From positions 248,001-312,000 of the forward strand of contig NZ_JAUQSX010000002.1 in NCBI RefSeq assembly GCF_030581005.1: a stretch of 64,000 nucleotides of DNA, read 5' to 3'. The DNA comes from Hymenobacter mellowenesis. Its GTDB lineage: Bacteria; Bacteroidota; Bacteroidia; Cytophagales; Hymenobacteraceae. The position numbers and the translations under genes were made by a program. Shown one piece after another: positions 38,776 through 46,201 of this stretch. Numbering within the stretch: position 1 is the first letter of the stretch; each line of letters starts with the position of its first letter. The notes beneath the pieces are model-generated. The model ran no database searches and was not told where the DNA came from. It saw nothing but the letters and a program-made list of their open reading frames with translations.

Positions 38776-39438
38776 TTATTCCGTTACAAACAAATTGCGG
38801 CTGACTTCGGCTGAAATCAAAGCCGTACGCTCCTTATTGATGCGGAGCTCGAAGGAGTTATCAAACGCCACCTTATCTAGTACTTGAACTACGGCGCCAA
38901 GTTGCAGACCGACTTTGTCGAGGTATTGGAGGAAGGGCGCGGTGGTGTTTTTGACGGCGGCCAGGGTGCCGCGCTCGCCGGTGCAGAGGTCGGCCAGCAG
39001 GCGGTGGGTGGGGCGGCGCATGGCGCCGTCCTCGGCCGGAATGGGGTCGCCGTGCGGGTCGAGGGCGGGGTGGCCCAGGAAGGCGTCGAGCCGGCGCATG
39101 AGCAGCGGCGACTGCACGTGCTCCAACTCCTCGGCCACGTCGTGCACCTCATCCCAGCTAAAGCCGAGCTGCTGCACCAGAAATACTTCCCACAGCCGGT
39201 GCTTGCGAATGGTGAGCAGGGCCAGCCGCTCGCCCTCTGCCGTGAGCTGCACGCCCCGGTAGCGCTCATAGTTCAGCAGGTTCTTTTCGGCCAGCCGCCG
39301 CAGCATGTCCGTGACGGAAGGGGCCCGGGTGGCCAGCGCCGCCGCAATACGATTGGTGCTCACGCCGGCCATCCCGGGCTCTTCTTCGGCCAGCTTGAAA
39401 ATGGCTTTTAAGTAGTTTTCTTCGGTCTGACTAGGCAT
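38776..39438 (-). CDS. DtxR/MntR-type metal-dependent regulator
   Basis: Protein of 220 residues. An N-terminal winged helix (TEENYLKAIFKLAEE then TRAPSVTDMLRRLAEKNLLNYERYRGVQLTAEG) is followed by the metal-binding/dimerisation domain (RHRLWEVFLVQQLGF, HDVAEELEHV with metal-ligand His and Glu residues) and a C-terminal SH3-like FeoA domain (LQLGAVVQVLDK). Such proteins repress iron or manganese uptake genes with Fe2+ or Mn2+ as co-repressor; the metal is not determined. ATG 39438 is chosen; a TTG lies three codons upstream. Confidence 0.9.
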   Translation of the reverse strand: MPSQTEENYLKAIFKLAEEEPGMAGVSTNRIAAALATRAPSVTDMLRRLAEKNLLNYERYRGVQLTAEGERLALLTIRKHRLWEVFLVQQLGFSWDEVHDVAEELEHVQSPLLMRRLDAFLGHPALDPHGDPIPAEDGAMRRPTHRLLADLCTGERGTLAAVKNTTAPFLQYLDKVGLQLGAVVQVLDKVAFDNSFELRINKERTALISAEVSRNLFVTE

Positions 39439-39450
39439 GCAATACAAAGA

Positions 39451-39551
39451 ACGTCATGCTGAGCGCAGCCGAAGCATCTCTACCGCAGCAGTAAACCAAT
39501 TAACTGGATTGCGTTGCGCGGTAGAGATGCTTCGGCTGCGCTCAGCATGAC
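39451..39551. repeat. Family-A inverted repeat
   Basis: Near-perfect palindrome with arms like other family-A copies (ACGTCATGCTGAGCGCAGCC), with a longer loop that contains TAACTGGATTGCGTTGCGC. It lies between the fabH stop and the DtxR-type gene start, both on the minus strand. Confidence 0.9.
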
Positions 39552-39558
39552 AGGCGAC

Positions 39559-40569
39559 CTACCATTTAATTAGGGCCGAGGCCCAGGTGAAGCCGGAGCC
39601 GAAGGCAGCGAGACAGACTAGGTCGCCGCGCTTGATTTTGCCTTCCTGCACGGCTTCGCTCAGGGCGATGGGCACGGAGGCGGCGGTGGTGTTGCCGTAG
39701 CGTTGGATGTTGCTGAACACCTTGTCGTCGGTCAGGCCCATTTTCTGCTGCACGTACTGGGTGATGCGTAGGTTGGCTTGGTGCGGAATAAGCATGTCGA
39801 TGTCGGTGGGCTGCATGCCATTCTGTTCCAGCGCCTCTTTGATGACCTGCGGGAAGCGCACCACGGCGTGCTTGAACACGTTCTGGCCGTTCATGTAGGG
39901 ATACAGGTCCTGTTTGTTAGCCACCACGTAGTCAGCGCGGTTGTCGCGGTTTGAACCTGGCTCTTTCACGATGAGCTCCTCGGCAAACTCGCCCTGTGCG
40001 TGCAGGTGGGTGCTGAGGATGCCCTGGCCCTCGGTGGAGCTGGGGCGCAATACCACGGCCCCGGCGCCGTCGCCGAAAATGACCGAAACGCCGCGGCCTT
40101 CCGGCGACTTGTCGAGGCCGGATGAGTGGATTTCGGAGCCCACCACCAGCACCGTGTCGTACATGCCGGTGCGGATGAATTGGTCGGCTACCGACAGGGC
40201 GTACACAAAGCCCGAGCACTGGTTGCGCACGTCAAGGGCGGGGCAATTGTTGCTGATGCCCAGCTCGCGTTGCAAAAGCACGCCGGAGCCCGGAAAGAAA
40301 TAGTCGGGCGAGAGCGTAGCAAACACAATCATCTGGACGTCGTTGGCTTCAACGCCAGCCATTTCCAGGGCCTTGCGCGAGGCGTTGGCGCCCATGTTGG
40401 CGGTGGTGTCCTTGCCTTCCTCAAACCAGCGGCGCTCCTGAATGCCGGTCCGTTCCTGAATCCAGGCGTCGGAGGTGTTCATGAGGGGTTCGAGCTCGGC
40501 GTTTTTGACGACGCGGCTGGGAACGTAGTGGCCGACTCCGGCGATGTATGAATGACGTAGCGTGGCCAT
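39559..40569 (-). CDS. fabH: Beta-ketoacyl-ACP synthase III (FabH)
   Basis: Protein of 336 residues that starts fatty-acid elongation by condensing acetyl-CoA (or branched acyl-CoA) with malonyl-ACP. Active site Cys118 is in VRNQCSGF, with His in LIPHQANLRI and Asn in RYGNTTAASVP completing the triad; FGDGAGAVVL is the usual glycine-rich block. ATG 40569 starts the conserved N-terminus. IcmF nearby makes isobutyryl-CoA, a possible branched starter, but the link is only inference. A CACCTTTG element on the minus strand sits within the 112-base gap before the start. Length fits FabH. Confidence 0.93.
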   Translation of the reverse strand: MATLRHSYIAGVGHYVPSRVVKNAELEPLMNTSDAWIQERTGIQERRWFEEGKDTTANMGANASRKALEMAGVEANDVQMIVFATLSPDYFFPGSGVLLQRELGISNNCPALDVRNQCSGFVYALSVADQFIRTGMYDTVLVVGSEIHSSGLDKSPEGRGVSVIFGDGAGAVVLRPSSTEGQGILSTHLHAQGEFAEELIVKEPGSNRDNRADYVVANKQDLYPYMNGQNVFKHAVVRFPQVIKEALEQNGMQPTDIDMLIPHQANLRITQYVQQKMGLTDDKVFSNIQRYGNTTAASVPIALSEAVQEGKIKRGDLVCLAAFGSGFTWASALIKW

Positions 40570-40681
40570 GGGCTGTGGAGGAGTGAAATGGGAATTCTGA
40601 GAAGATAGCAGCGCCGATGAAACCCGCCGCATGAGTAATCAACCAGAATGATTGACGCAAAATGGGCGCAAAGGTGGCGGT

Positions 40682-41860
40682 TTAAACGAGAGAATCCAGC
40701 AAAAGCCACAATTTTTTGCCTTCGGAGGCCCATAGCGCGTCGGCCGGAATGCCGTTCGGGTAGAAATTGTTCCGTCTCAGCTCGGCTACCAGCGCCGGCC
40801 CGTCGAGCGGCTGCGCGAAGTCGACCGGCAAGCCGGCGCCGTGCTGCCGAATGAGCGCCTGCCAGCGTGGGTTGGGCGAGGCCAGGATGGGCAGGCCGTG
40901 GGCGAGGTACTCGAACAGCTTGGTGGGCCGGCAGCGCTCGGTGCTGGTGTGCGGCCGGTAGGGCAGCAGGCCGATGTCGCTAAGGCCTATTTCGGCCACA
41001 ATTTTCGCGTGCGGCACCATGTCGGCTCCGCCAGTCAGCTTCAGCCAGTCTGCGTGTTGGGCCACGGCTTCCTGCAGCCGCCGCAGCAAATCGGGCTGCT
41101 GACAGAAGCCGATGATGGTGAGCTGCACCCCGCCGGGCCAGGCCGGGCGCAGCTGCCGGGCTAATGCAATGGCATCCCATACGCCGTTCAGTTCCGAAAT
41201 GGTGCCGGAGTAGAGCAGGCGCAGCGGTTGGCCCGGAGCGGGTAGCGAGTGCGGCGCGAATGACTCGTTAGGGGTCGGTTGGTACTTGTTTTCGAGCACC
41301 AGCACGCGGCCGGCCGGCTGCGGGCGCAAATACGGTAGCTCGTCGGCATAGCTGGCTTCGGCCAGAATGATGGCCGAGCCATTTTGGGCCGCCAGTGTTT
41401 CGACCCAGCGCAGGCCACCCGCCAGCACGCGGCGCGCGAGGCCGCCGTACACGCGCTGCGTGCGCACATTGAGGGCGTAATTTTCGCGGATATCGTAAAT
41501 AAACTTTCGGCCTGTGCCCAGCCGTTGCCACAGTAGCGTGAGCGGCAGCAGTTCCGGCGCGTGGACGATGACCAGGGCTGGTCGCAGCTTCTGGAGCAGC
41601 TGCCAGTAGCGCCACTGCGCCACCAGCCGACCCAGGCTCAGGCGCGAGCCCTGAAAAATGGGATGCTGCCCGACTTGGCCCTTTGCTGCAGCCGGGCTGG
41701 GCGGCTGGACATTGGCCGCCGCCCGGCCGGCAATGTGAACCTGCACATTGGGCCGCTCCCGCAGGGTTTCGGCAAACTTGCCTCGCATGCGGGTATCGTC
41801 CACGGGCTTCAACACCGAAGCCAGCAATACCCTTACCTGAGACGAACCGGAGCCAAACAC
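40682..41860 (-). CDS. Group 1 glycosyltransferase (GT4-like)
   Basis: Protein of 392 residues with the two Rossmann halves of a GT-B enzyme: N-terminal LLASVLKPVDDTRMRGKFAETL and VIVHAPELLP; C-terminal LLYSGTISELNG, LPYRPHTSTERCRPTKLFEYLAHGLPILAS, which holds the E(x7)E-type nucleotide-sugar-binding region (ERCRPTKLFE). It should transfer a sugar to a surface polysaccharide or glycolipid; donor and acceptor are unknown. The start appears to be GTG 41860, as no suitable ATG is in frame. It is divergent from dapD. Confidence 0.82.
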   Translation of the reverse strand: MFGSGSSQVRVLLASVLKPVDDTRMRGKFAETLRERPNVQVHIAGRAAANVQPPSPAAAKGQVGQHPIFQGSRLSLGRLVAQWRYWQLLQKLRPALVIVHAPELLPLTLLWQRLGTGRKFIYDIRENYALNVRTQRVYGGLARRVLAGGLRWVETLAAQNGSAIILAEASYADELPYLRPQPAGRVLVLENKYQPTPNESFAPHSLPAPGQPLRLLYSGTISELNGVWDAIALARQLRPAWPGGVQLTIIGFCQQPDLLRRLQEAVAQHADWLKLTGGADMVPHAKIVAEIGLSDIGLLPYRPHTSTERCRPTKLFEYLAHGLPILASPNPRWQALIRQHGAGLPVDFAQPLDGPALVAELRRNNFYPNGIPADALWASEGKKLWLLLDSLV

Positions 41861-41873
41861 GCTTCAAAGATGG

Positions 41874-41881
41874 TAGTTTTG
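41874..41881 (+). promoter_or_regulatory. Putative -7 element of dapD
   Basis: TAGTTTTG, an exact TAnnTTTG match, 65 bases before the dapD ATG in the divergent region shared with the glycosyltransferase gene. No -33 TTG is evident. Confidence 0.35.
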
Positions 41882-41946
41882 CGGCTTCCAATAATAGCTA
41901 CGGCCCCAACGGCCCGCTTTTCATCTCTATTCATTCGCCTTAACCG

Positions 41947-42771
41947 ATGGCTGACCTGCAAACCCAAATCGAAGCCGCCTGGGCCGACCGCGCGCTGCTC
42001 CAAACCCCCGAAACCAAAGCCGCCATCGAGCACGTCATCGAAGAGCTTGATAAGGGCCGCCTGCGCGTGGCCACCCCACCTACGGAGGACGGCGGCGAGT
42101 GGACCATCAACGAATGGGTGAAGAAGGCCGTGATTCTCTACTTCCCCATCCGCCAGATGAGCACGCAGGAGGTCGGCCCCTTCGAGTATCACGACAAAAT
42201 GCTGCTCAAAACCGACTACGCCGGCCAGCAGGTGCGTGTGGTGCCGCCCGCCGTGGCCCGCTACGGCGCGTTCCTGGCCCCCGGCGTCATCCTCATGCCC
42301 AGCTACACCAACATTGGCGCCTACGTGGGCGAGGGCACGATGGTGGACACCTGGGCCACCGTGGGCAGTTGCGCCCAAGTAGGCAAGGGCGTGCACCTGA
42401 GCGGCGGCGTGGGCCTCGGCGGCGTGCTTGAGCCCGTGCAAGCAGCTCCCGTCATCATCGAAGACGGCGCCTTCATCGGCTCACGCAGCATTCTGGTTGA
42501 AGGCTGCCGCATTGGCAAGGAGGCCGTGATTGGCGCGGGCGTGACCATCACCGGCAGCACCAAAATCATCGACGTCACCGGCTCCGAGCCCAAGGAGTAC
42601 CGCGGCTACGTGCCGCCGCGCTCGGTCGTCATTCCCGGCTCCATCGCCAAGCAGTTTCCGGCCGGCGAATACCAGGTGCCGTGCGCTCTCATTATCGGCC
42701 AGCGCAAGCCCAGCACGGATTTGAAAACGAGTTTGAACGACGCGTTGCGGGACTTTGGGGTGAGTGTGTAA
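41947..42771 (+). CDS. dapD: Tetrahydrodipicolinate N-succinyltransferase DapD
   Basis: Protein of 274 residues, the usual length. It has an N-terminal helical domain and a left-handed beta-helix of hexapeptide repeats (GAYVGEGTMVDTWATVGSC, GAFIGSRSILVEG, VIGAGVTITGSTKIIDV). Enzyme of the succinylase branch of lysine and meso-diaminopimelate synthesis, cytosolic trimer. The catalytic and CoA-binding region is in MVDTWATVGSCAQVGK. The 152-residue hypothetical gene follows after 12 bases. Confidence 0.95.
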   Translation: MADLQTQIEAAWADRALLQTPETKAAIEHVIEELDKGRLRVATPPTEDGGEWTINEWVKKAVILYFPIRQMSTQEVGPFEYHDKMLLKTDYAGQQVRVVPPAVARYGAFLAPGVILMPSYTNIGAYVGEGTMVDTWATVGSCAQVGKGVHLSGGVGLGGVLEPVQAAPVIIEDGAFIGSRSILVEGCRIGKEAVIGAGVTITGSTKIIDVTGSEPKEYRGYVPPRSVVIPGSIAKQFPAGEYQVPCALIIGQRKPSTDLKTSLNDALRDFGVSV

Positions 42772-42783
42772 TGCCGTAGTAAG

Positions 42784-43242
42784 ATGAGTTTAGACGGCTG
42801 CTTGGGCTGTAGCGGCGGAGCTATCAAGCTCATCCTGCTGCCATGCATAGCATACGGTTTATATGCTTGGGTAGCGCCAGCTAATCCGTCTGAGCATAGC
42901 TATCTGGTGCATGCCGACGAGCGAACATACATGGAGCTGGAAACGGAGCAGCATGTCGATTGGGGCGGCTGGGACCGGCAAGGCAAACCTTCTTATTGGA
43001 CCACCAATATCTATTATACCCGTCTGGGCGGCTGGTTCGGTCGCACCCACCGGGTATTATTAGCCAAGTTGGATACGGGCGACCGTGAGGACCAACTGGC
43101 CGAAGCCGAGTTTCGGCGCTCCAGCGAAGGTGGCTACGTGGCTCCAGTTTATATCAGCATCGTGAACAGTTGGTTTACCCCGCCTCATCGTTTTTCCGCC
43201 GATACCGTGAAGCAGATTGACTGGAAAGGGCAAGCACGTTAG
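42784..43242 (+). CDS. Hypothetical protein with N-terminal membrane helix
   Basis: Protein of 152 residues. A short start with three cysteines (SLDGCLGCSGGAIK) precedes one hydrophobic segment (LILLPCIAYGLYAWVA, ~17-32). The soluble part is rich in Trp, Tyr and charged residues. I recognise no domain. Base composition is a little lower in GC than dapD, which lies 12 bases upstream on the same strand, so the gene may share its message; their products need not be related. Confidence 0.65.
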   Translation: MSLDGCLGCSGGAIKLILLPCIAYGLYAWVAPANPSEHSYLVHADERTYMELETEQHVDWGGWDRQGKPSYWTTNIYYTRLGGWFGRTHRVLLAKLDTGDREDQLAEAEFRRSSEGGYVAPVYISIVNSWFTPPHRFSADTVKQIDWKGQAR

Positions 43243-43274
43243 TTGTGGAACAGCACTTGCTTAAGCGCTAACAA

Positions 43275-43307
43275 CAAAAAAAGCCCGCTAACCAGCGGGC
43301 TTTTTTT
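43275..43307. terminator. Bidirectional terminator between convergent genes
   Basis: AAAAAAAGCCCGCT / AGCGGGCTTTTTTT hairpin with loop AACC, usable from both sides: after the hypothetical gene (+) and after msrA (-). Confidence 0.92.
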
Positions 43308-43327
43308 ACGGAAACAAAGCAAGGGAA

Positions 43328-43864
43328 TTATACCCCCGCCTTCAGCTTCTCGCCGAACAGTGCCTTCACCTTATCCACCTTTGGGCGGGCCACAAACTGG
43401 CAGTAGGGCTCGTGGCCGTGCAGGTTGAAGTAGTTCTGGTGGTAGTCCTCGGCGGGGTAGAAGGTGGGCGCGGGCAGAATCTCCGTCACCACCGGGTTGG
43501 GGAAGGCGTGGTTGTCGTTGAGCTTCTTTTTATACTCCTCGGCCAATTGCTTTTGCTCCTCGTTGTGGTAGTAGATGCCCGAGCGGTACTGGGTGCCCAC
43601 GTCGTTGCCCTGGCGGTTGAGCGTGGTCGGGTCGTGGGTTTTCCAGAAGATTTCGAGCAGTTCCTTGTAGCTGATAACGGCCGGGTCGAAGGTGATGTCA
43701 ATTACCTCGTTGTGGCCGGTGAGGCCGCTGCACACTTCTTTATAGGTGGGGTTGGCAATGCGGCCGCCGGCGTAGCCGGACACCACTTTCTCCACGCCCT
43801 TCAGGTTCTGAAATACGGCCTCGACGCACCAGAAGCAGCCGGCGCCAAATGTTGCATGTTGCAT
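43328..43864 (-). CDS. msrA: Peptide methionine-S-sulfoxide reductase MsrA
   Basis: Protein of 178 residues. The active-site motif GAGCFWCVEAVFQ has catalytic Cys10; GHNEVIDITFDP and HDPTTLNRQGNDVGTQYRSGIYYH are family blocks. Repairs oxidised methionine. No signal peptide, so probably cytosolic. ATG 43864 begins the conserved N-terminus; the open frame upstream is not conserved. Confidence 0.96.
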   Translation of the reverse strand: MQHATFGAGCFWCVEAVFQNLKGVEKVVSGYAGGRIANPTYKEVCSGLTGHNEVIDITFDPAVISYKELLEIFWKTHDPTTLNRQGNDVGTQYRSGIYYHNEEQKQLAEEYKKKLNDNHAFPNPVVTEILPAPTFYPAEDYHQNYFNLHGHEPYCQFVARPKVDKVKALFGEKLKAGV

Positions 43865-43973
43865 GGGTAGGATGTTGATTCGTTGTTGTTGGTAACAACG
43901 CGGTAGACGCGGCCGGGGTTTATTCCTTACAGTAGGAGGTGAGCATGACGTTTTGGAAAGGCTCAACAGCAGC

Positions 43974-44861
43974 CTACTTCCGGAACCGCGCGGCCACCAC
44001 CAATTCCTTCGAGCCAGCCGTGTGCTGATAGAAGCCCTCGCCCGATTTCACGCCCAGGCGGCCGGCCATCACCATGTTCACCAGCAGGGGGCAGGGGGCG
44101 TATTTGGGGTTGCCCAGCCCCTCGTGCAACACCCTGAGAATGGCCAGGCACACGTCGAGGCCAATGAAATCGGCCAGTTGCAGCGGGCCCATGGGGTGGG
44201 CCATGCCCAGCTTCATCACGGTATCGATTTCCTCCACGCCCGCCACGCCCTCAAACAGCGTGATGATGGCCTCGTTAATCATGGGCATCAGAATGCGGTT
44301 GGCCACGAAGCCGGGGTAGTCGTTCACCTCGGTCGGCGTTTTGCCCAACTGGCGCGAGAGGTCCATCACCTTTTGCGTCACTTCGTCCGACGTGGCGTAG
44401 CCGCGAATTACCTCCACCAGCTTCATCACCGGCACCGGATTCATGAAGTGCATGCCGATAACCTGCGCCGGCCGCTTGGTCACGGCCGCAATTTTGGTAA
44501 TGGAAATCGACGAAGTATTCGAGGCCAGAATAGCCCCGGCCGGCGCGTGCTGGTCCAGGTCGCGGAAGATTTGCAGCTTGAGGTCCACATTTTCGGTGGC
44601 GGCTTCCACCACCAGCTCGGCGCCCGCTACACCTTCGGCCAGCGAGGTAAACGTCTTCAAACGGCCCAGGGTGGCGGTTTTGTCGTCTTCACTCAGCGTG
44701 GCTTTGGCCACCTGGCGGTCGAGGTTTTTGGTGATGGTGCCCAAGGCCCGGTCCAGCGCCGGCTGACTGATGTCGATGAGGGCCACGGCAAAGCCGTGCT
44801 GCGCAAATACGTGGGCAATGCCATTGCCCATGGTGCCAGAACCGATAACGGCGACGTTCAT
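43974..44861 (-). CDS. 3-hydroxyacyl-CoA (3-hydroxybutyryl-CoA) dehydrogenase
   Basis: Protein of 295 residues. NAD-binding motif GSGTMGNGIAHVFA (7-20) followed by the acidic IDI loop, then catalytic blocks SNTSSISITKIA and GMHFMNPVPVMKLVE that carry His and Asn, and YPGFVANRILMPMINEAI. Oxidises (S)-3-hydroxybutyryl-CoA to acetoacetyl-CoA or the reverse; role in butyrate or PHB-type and fatty acid metabolism. ATG 44861 is preferred to the far upstream 44978 because the NAD motif should follow the start directly. A TAGCTTTG on the minus strand (44918-44925) is the best promoter candidate. Confidence 0.93.
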   Translation of the reverse strand: MNVAVIGSGTMGNGIAHVFAQHGFAVALIDISQPALDRALGTITKNLDRQVAKATLSEDDKTATLGRLKTFTSLAEGVAGAELVVEAATENVDLKLQIFRDLDQHAPAGAILASNTSSISITKIAAVTKRPAQVIGMHFMNPVPVMKLVEVIRGYATSDEVTQKVMDLSRQLGKTPTEVNDYPGFVANRILMPMINEAIITLFEGVAGVEEIDTVMKLGMAHPMGPLQLADFIGLDVCLAILRVLHEGLGNPKYAPCPLLVNMVMAGRLGVKSGEGFYQHTAGSKELVVAARFRK

Positions 44862-44917
44862 AACGAATAACAAAAGAGTGGGTGGGAATACAAATGCCGG
44901 CCGGTTGCCAGGCGTCG

Positions 44918-44925
44918 CAAAGCTA
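44918..44925 (-). promoter_or_regulatory. Putative -7 element of hydroxyacyl-CoA dehydrogenase
   Basis: TAGCTTTG on the minus strand, an exact TAnnTTTG match 56 bases before the ATG. Confidence 0.4.
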
Positions 44926-45055
44926 CGGCGGGGTGTGCAACCACCGTTTTGTTTGCGGGTTACCAACTTTTTTTTCAATTAATATATCCTTTTACAAACA
45001 CCCGCGTACAAAGCCGCATAGTTTGTTTCTTTCACCTCCTTCACTCACGCTAGCC

Positions 45056-45214
45056 ATGGGCAACCTCCTGTATATCATCGCCGTCATTCTCGTAATCATC
45101 TGGGCCGTTAGCTTCTTCGGGGGCTTCTTTACGGGTGGCATCATCCATACCCTGCTGGTCATTGCGATTATCGCCATCCTGCTGCGCGTCATTAGCGGCC
45201 GAAGCGCCGTCTAA
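45056..45214 (+). CDS. Lmo0937-family small membrane protein
   Basis: Protein of 52 residues, almost entirely two hydrophobic helices (LLYIIAVILVIIWAVSFF and IIHTLLVIAIIAILLRVI) separated by GGFFTGG. The pattern MGNLLYIIAVILVIIW matches my recollection of the lmo0937 family of membrane proteins, which often respond to stress; function is unknown. A distant TTG/ATG extension of the frame (from 44882) looks like non-coding. Ends with a bidirectional terminator. Confidence 0.8.
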   Translation: MGNLLYIIAVILVIIWAVSFFGGFFTGGIIHTLLVIAIIAILLRVISGRSAV

Positions 45215-45245
45215 AGCGCACCCTACGGGGTTAACTTTAAAAACA

Positions 45246-45283
45246 CAAAAAAGCCGTGCTGAGCAATCAGCACGGCTTTTTTG
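45246..45283. terminator. Bidirectional terminator between convergent genes
   Basis: CAAAAAAGCCGTGCTGA / TCAGCACGGCTTTTTTG with a short loop GCAA. It serves the lmo0937-type gene (+) and the beta-barrel gene (-). Confidence 0.93.
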
Positions 45284-45298
45284 TGTTCGTTGAAAGCA

Positions 45299-46099
45299 CT
45301 ATTTCCCGATGTCGAACAGGAAGCTGAAGCGCAGCACAAACCCGGGATACAGCGAAAAAACGGAGCTGTCAAAGTTGTAAAGCCCTACAATATCGACTGC
45401 CGCGTGCTCGCCCAGGTAGGAGCGGTAGCCGATGCCGGCCAGTGGCGTGGTCACGGTGCGCTTGTATTTGAAATAGCCGTTATTGCCGTCATAGTCAATC
45501 AGTTCCGCGTTGGTGACTTCGTACTCGGCGTGCACAAAGAATTCCTTGTACACGATGTACTGCGCAAAGGCCTTGAAGCCGAGGCTACTCGAACTAATGC
45601 TCTTATCGCCCTGCCGGTTGAGAACATAGCCGGCATTGGTAGCGCTGTTGCTTAGGCTGAAGCTGCTGTAAGCGTAGGAAATGCCCGGGCCGATGGCAAA
45701 CTTATCCGTGACCCGGTACCCCAGCGAGGGGGCCGCGCTCACATTGAATTGGTTCAGCCCGCCGTTGGACGCGAAGCCCAGGCCCACGTTGGTGTAAAGG
45801 AATTTTTTGGTGGCCGGCCGGCTTTCCGCGCCGCCGGCTTTGGTCGTCTGGCGGTTGGGAAAGTCCAGGCCGGACGGCGCATCGGGCGTGGGGCGCGTTT
45901 CGGGCTGCGGCTCCGTTGGCACCGGGGCGGTGGGCACCGGTGCGGTCGGGGCCGGCGTGGGCTCCGCGGGGCGCGGCTGCACGGGCGGCGGGCCGGGAGG
46001 CGCCGAGTTCAGCACGGGCTTGTCCTGGGCCTGAGCCCGGTGGGCCGGCAGCCAGGCCACACCCACCAGCAGCAGCAACGGGAGCAAATGACGTTTCAT
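45299..46099 (-). CDS. Outer membrane beta-barrel protein with Pro-rich N-terminus
   Basis: Protein of 266 residues with signal peptide (ends RAQAQ near residue 25). Residues ~30-75 are proline/threonine/alanine-rich, with repeats such as TAPVPTAPVPTEP. The rest is a barrel of alternating hydrophobic strands (FLYTNVGLGFASNGG, LGYRVTDKFAIGPGISYAYSSFSLS, FVHAEYEV, GIGYRSYLG, YPGFVLRFSFLF). Position: outer membrane. No function is evident. Start ATG 46099 begins the signal peptide. Confidence 0.8.
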   Translation of the reverse strand: MKRHLLPLLLLVGVAWLPAHRAQAQDKPVLNSAPPGPPPVQPRPAEPTPAPTAPVPTAPVPTEPQPETRPTPDAPSGLDFPNRQTTKAGGAESRPATKKFLYTNVGLGFASNGGLNQFNVSAAPSLGYRVTDKFAIGPGISYAYSSFSLSNSATNAGYVLNRQGDKSISSSSLGFKAFAQYIVYKEFFVHAEYEVTNAELIDYDGNNGYFKYKRTVTTPLAGIGYRSYLGEHAAVDIVGLYNFDSSVFSLYPGFVLRFSFLFDIGK

Positions 46100-46201
46100 G
46101 GAGAGAAGCGGAATGAGAAATGAAAGTTGACGATGAACGGATTAACGGTTGATGAACTAACGAATTTTACCCCGTCCATCGTTCTGCCATTCGTCGAATA
46201 C